Shown one piece after another: positions 4,606 through 7,578 of a DNA stretch of 7,578 nt (position 1 is the stretch's first letter; each line of letters opens with the position of its first letter). Made by a program: the position numbers and the translations under genes. Location of the stretch: positions 1-7,578 of the forward strand of contig JADGRN010000066.1 in the NCBI GenBank assembly GCA_017880825.1, read 5' to 3'. The notes below the pieces were generated by a model. The model had not been told where the DNA came from and did not search any database. It was given only the letters and a program-made list of their open reading frames with translations. The DNA is from Methylophilaceae bacterium (GTDB lineage Bacteria > Pseudomonadota > Gammaproteobacteria > Burkholderiales > Methylophilaceae).

Positions 4606-6318
4606 ATGGAATTGACCGGCGCAGAAATCGTCATCCGCTGCCTGCAGGAGGAAAACGTCAAGTTCGTTTTCGGCTACCCAGGCGGTGCGGTGCTCAACAT
4701 TTATGATGAAATATTCAAACAGGATAAGTTCAAGCACGTCCTGGTGCGCCATGAGCAAGCCGCCGTGCACGCCGCCGACGCGTTCGCGCGCGCTACCGGC
4801 GAAGTGGGCGTGGCCCTGGTCACCTCCGGCCCCGGTGCCACCAACGCAGTCACCGGCATTGCCACCGCCTACATGGATTCGATCCCTATTGTAGTCATCA
4901 GCGGCCAGGTGCCGTCACCGGCCATCGGCATGGATGCCTTTCAGGAAGTCGACATGGTGGGCATTACCCGTCCCTGCGTGAAGCACAATTTCCTGGTGAA
5001 AGATGTCAAGGATATTGCCATAACCATAAAGAAGGCCTTTTACATTGCGGCCACCGGCCGCCCTGGGCCTGTGGTCGTTGATATCCCCAAAGATATCACG
5101 CAGCACCTGGCGAAATACGAGTATCCGAAATCGGTCGAAATGCGTTCCTACAACCCGGTGCTGAAGGGTCATTCCGGACAGATCAAGAAAGCCATCAAGC
5201 TCATCCTGGAAGCCAAACGCCCGATGATTTACGCCGGTGGTGGCGTAGTGCTGGGCGATGCATCTGAACAGCTAATCAAGCTCACGCGCAAACTCGGTTA
5301 CCCGATTACCAACACCCTGATGGGCTTGGGCGGTTACCCCGCCACTGACCGACAGTTTGTCGGCATGCTCGGCATGCATGGTACGCTGGAAGCCAATATG
5401 GCGATGCAGGACTGCGATGTGCTGATTGCCATCGGTGCGCGTTTTGATGATCGCGTTATCGGCAATCCTGAGCACTTCTTCCGCAAAGGCCGCATCATCA
5501 TTCATGTGGATGTCGACCCTTCTTCCATCTCCAAGCGCGTCAAAGTGGATGTGCCTATTGTAGGCCACGTGCAAACCGTGCTGGCGGAAATGAATCAACT
5601 GCTGGAGTTTGAGGATAAGAAGCCCAACGCCGCCGAGCTGAAAGCCTGGTGGGCACAGATTGAAAAATGGCGCAGCAAGAATTGCCTGAACTATGACCGC
5701 ACCAGTGACATCATCAAACCGCAATTCGTGGTGGAGAAACTGTACGAAGTGACCAAAGGCGATGCTTTTGTCACGTCCGATGTCGGTCAGCACCAGATGT
5801 GGGCTGCGCAGTTCTATAAATTCGACAAACCGCGGCGCTGGCTCAACTCCGGCGGCTTGGGCACCATGGGTGTCGGCCTGCCTTACGCCATGGGCGCACA
5901 GTTTGCGTTCCCCGATGCCCAGGTGGCCTGTATCACCGGCGAAGGCAGCATTCAGATGAACATTCAGGAATTATCCACCTGCAAACAGTTTCATCTGCCG
6001 GTGAAAATTATCCTGCTCAACAACCGTTATCTGGGCATGGTGCGGCAGTGGCAGCATTTTTTCTACGGCAACCGATACTCGGAGTCCTATGTGGATGCAT
6101 TGCCGGATTTCGTCAAACTGGCTGAATCCTACGGCCATGTCGGCATGCGCATTGAGAAACCAGGCGATGTGGAAAGCGCGCTGAAAGAAGCATTTGGCCC
6201 CAAACTCAAGAAGCAGCTGGTGTTTATGGATTTCGTCACCGACCAGACAGAAAACGTATTCCCCATGGTGCCTGCGGGTAAAGGGCTGTCAGAACTTATC
6301 CTGGCGGAGGAACTGTAA
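4606..6318 (+). CDS. ilvB: Acetolactate (acetohydroxyacid) synthase, large catalytic subunit
   Basis: The thiamine-diphosphate enzyme that condenses pyruvate with pyruvate or 2-ketobutyrate, the first common step to valine, leucine and isoleucine. It also binds FAD and acts with the IlvN regulatory subunit in the cytoplasm. The 570 residues fit the family length. The N-terminal pyrimidine-binding domain has FGYPGGAVLNIYD and RHEQAAVHAADAFARATG with the catalytic Glu50. The central domain spans about 190-330. The C-terminal pyrophosphate-binding domain has TSDVGQHQMW and the ThDP motif from GEGS (445-448) to the closing NN (472-473), then RYLGMVRQWQHFFYGNRYS. GEGS instead of the textbook GDGS is, as I recall, common in proteobacterial homologues. 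The start ATG fits the canonical MELTGAEIVIRCLQEE, although no good Shine-Dalgarno precedes it. ilvN begins one base after the TAA stop. Biosynthetic ilvB and ilvI names are used interchangeably for this single-copy type. Confidence 0.96.
   Translation: MELTGAEIVIRCLQEENVKFVFGYPGGAVLNIYDEIFKQDKFKHVLVRHEQAAVHAADAFARATGEVGVALVTSGPGATNAVTGIATAYMDSIPIVVISGQVPSPAIGMDAFQEVDMVGITRPCVKHNFLVKDVKDIAITIKKAFYIAATGRPGPVVVDIPKDITQHLAKYEYPKSVEMRSYNPVLKGHSGQIKKAIKLILEAKRPMIYAGGGVVLGDASEQLIKLTRKLGYPITNTLMGLGGYPATDRQFVGMLGMHGTLEANMAMQDCDVLIAIGARFDDRVIGNPEHFFRKGRIIIHVDVDPSSISKRVKVDVPIVGHVQTVLAEMNQLLEFEDKKPNAAELKAWWAQIEKWRSKNCLNYDRTSDIIKPQFVVEKLYEVTKGDAFVTSDVGQHQMWAAQFYKFDKPRRWLNSGGLGTMGVGLPYAMGAQFAFPDAQVACITGEGSIQMNIQELSTCKQFHLPVKIILLNNRYLGMVRQWQHFFYGNRYSESYVDALPDFVKLAESYGHVGMRIEKPGDVESALKEAFGPKLKKQLVFMDFVTDQTENVFPMVPAGKGLSELILAEEL
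6306..6311 (+). promoter_or_regulatory. Ribosome binding site of ilvN inside the end of ilvB
   Basis: GGAGGA lies in the last codons of ilvB, eight bases before ATG 6320. It selects this start over any upstream codon of the same frame, which runs open under ilvB from 6194, and suggests coupled translation of the two subunits. Confidence 0.75.
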
Positions 6319-6319
6319 C

Positions 6320-6811
6320 ATGCGTCACATCGTCTCTCTGCTCATGGAAAACGAAGCCGGCGCGTTATCCCGCGTCGCCGGACTGTTCTCGGCACGCGCC
6401 TACAATATCGAATCGTTGACCGTGGCCCCCACCGAGGACGCCACCCTGTCGCGCATGACCATCGTCACCTCCGGATCGGAAGAAGTGATCGAGCAAATCA
6501 TCAAGCAACTCAACAAGCTGATCGATGTAGTCAGGGTGCTGGACCTCAACGATGGCCGCTTTATCGAGCGCGAACTGATGCTGGTCAAGGTAAAAGCGGT
6601 TGGCGCCTTGCGTGACGAAATGAAACGTATGTGCGATATCTTCCGTGGCCGCATCATCGACGTCGCCGACGGCAGCTTTACCATCGAGTTGACTGGCTCC
6701 GGCTCCAAGCTGGATGCTTTTCTGGAAACCCTGGATAAATCCGTGATTCTGGAAACCGTGCGTACCGGCGCTTCTGGCATAGGCCGTGGCAACCGCATTT
6801 TAAAAGTTTAA
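6320..6811 (+). CDS. ilvN: Acetolactate synthase, small regulatory subunit
   Basis: Regulatory subunit that activates IlvB and confers valine feedback inhibition. The 163 residues are the same length as E. coli IlvH, which it resembles along the whole chain (also called ilvH). The N-terminal ACT domain (about 1-76) opens MRHIVSLLMENEAGALSRVAGLFSARAYNIESL, with Asn11, Gly14 and Asn29, the valine-site residues known from IlvH, all kept. Feedback inhibition is therefore probably intact. The C-terminal domain (about 80-160) includes ERELMLVKV, IFRGRIIDV and SKLDAFLETL. ATG 6320 is chosen because it matches the family N terminus and has GGAGGA upstream; the frame's open extension to 6194 is only overlap with ilvB. 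One base separates it from the ilvB stop, and 24 bases separate its stop from ilvC. Confidence 0.96.
   Translation: MRHIVSLLMENEAGALSRVAGLFSARAYNIESLTVAPTEDATLSRMTIVTSGSEEVIEQIIKQLNKLIDVVRVLDLNDGRFIERELMLVKVKAVGALRDEMKRMCDIFRGRIIDVADGSFTIELTGSGSKLDAFLETLDKSVILETVRTGASGIGRGNRILKV

Positions 6812-7578
<767 letters not shown>

Noticed and set aside
5938..5949. GEGS in IlvB as a damaged thiamine-diphosphate motif
   Set aside because: Glu in place of Asp is, as I recall, usual among proteobacterial acetolactate synthases and still ligates the metal; all the other motifs are intact.
6194..6319. N-terminal extension of IlvN into ilvB
   Set aside because: The extra 42 residues show no IlvN homology and merely read ilvB in another frame; ATG 6320 matches the family N terminus and has a good ribosome binding site.

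Overview
The window reads as a chromosomal segment of a betaproteobacterium. This rests on NadC, IlvB, IlvN and IlvC sequences of the type familiar from that class, a moderately GC-rich composition, and the solitary GspE/PulE-type ATPase. I cannot name the genus; a Nitrosomonadales-like lineage is only a guess. The window is fully packed: there is no gene-free stretch above about 170 bases and no RNA gene or CRISPR array.

Layout. (1) 1-411 is the 3' end of mnmA (tRNA 2-thiouridylase). It converges on a glutathione S-transferase gene (501-1112, minus strand), and the gap between them holds a pair of inverted REP-like hairpins. (2) The GST gene and nadC (1154-2017, plus strand) diverge from a gap of only 41 bases, where a perfect 14-base palindrome presents a TATAAT on each strand. 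(3) nadC is followed at once by a GspE/PilB-family ATPase gene (2027-3811) whose ribosome binding site overlaps the nadC stop codon. (4) An AT-richer islet at about 3812-4470 carries a hicB-hicA toxin-antitoxin pair with its own candidate promoter, a candidate operator palindrome and a textbook intrinsic terminator. (5) The branched-chain amino acid operon ilvB-ilvN-ilvC follows. Its leader contains two consecutive perfect inverted repeats, and ilvC runs off the right edge.

How the genes work together. IlvB and IlvN form acetohydroxyacid synthase. IlvC then converts the acetohydroxyacids to dihydroxy acids on the way to valine, leucine and isoleucine. NadC makes nicotinate mononucleotide for NAD. 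The ATPase belongs to the pilus/secretion motor superfamily, but no pilin, platform or secretin gene is beside it here. HicBA is a self-contained accessory module inserted between housekeeping genes.

I see no clearly undescribed multi-gene system. The best leads are small: the palindromic bidirectional promoter between gst and nadC, the double-hairpin leader of ilvB, the operator-like palindrome of an antitoxin-first hicBA lacking an obvious DNA-binding domain, and the REP-like doublet.
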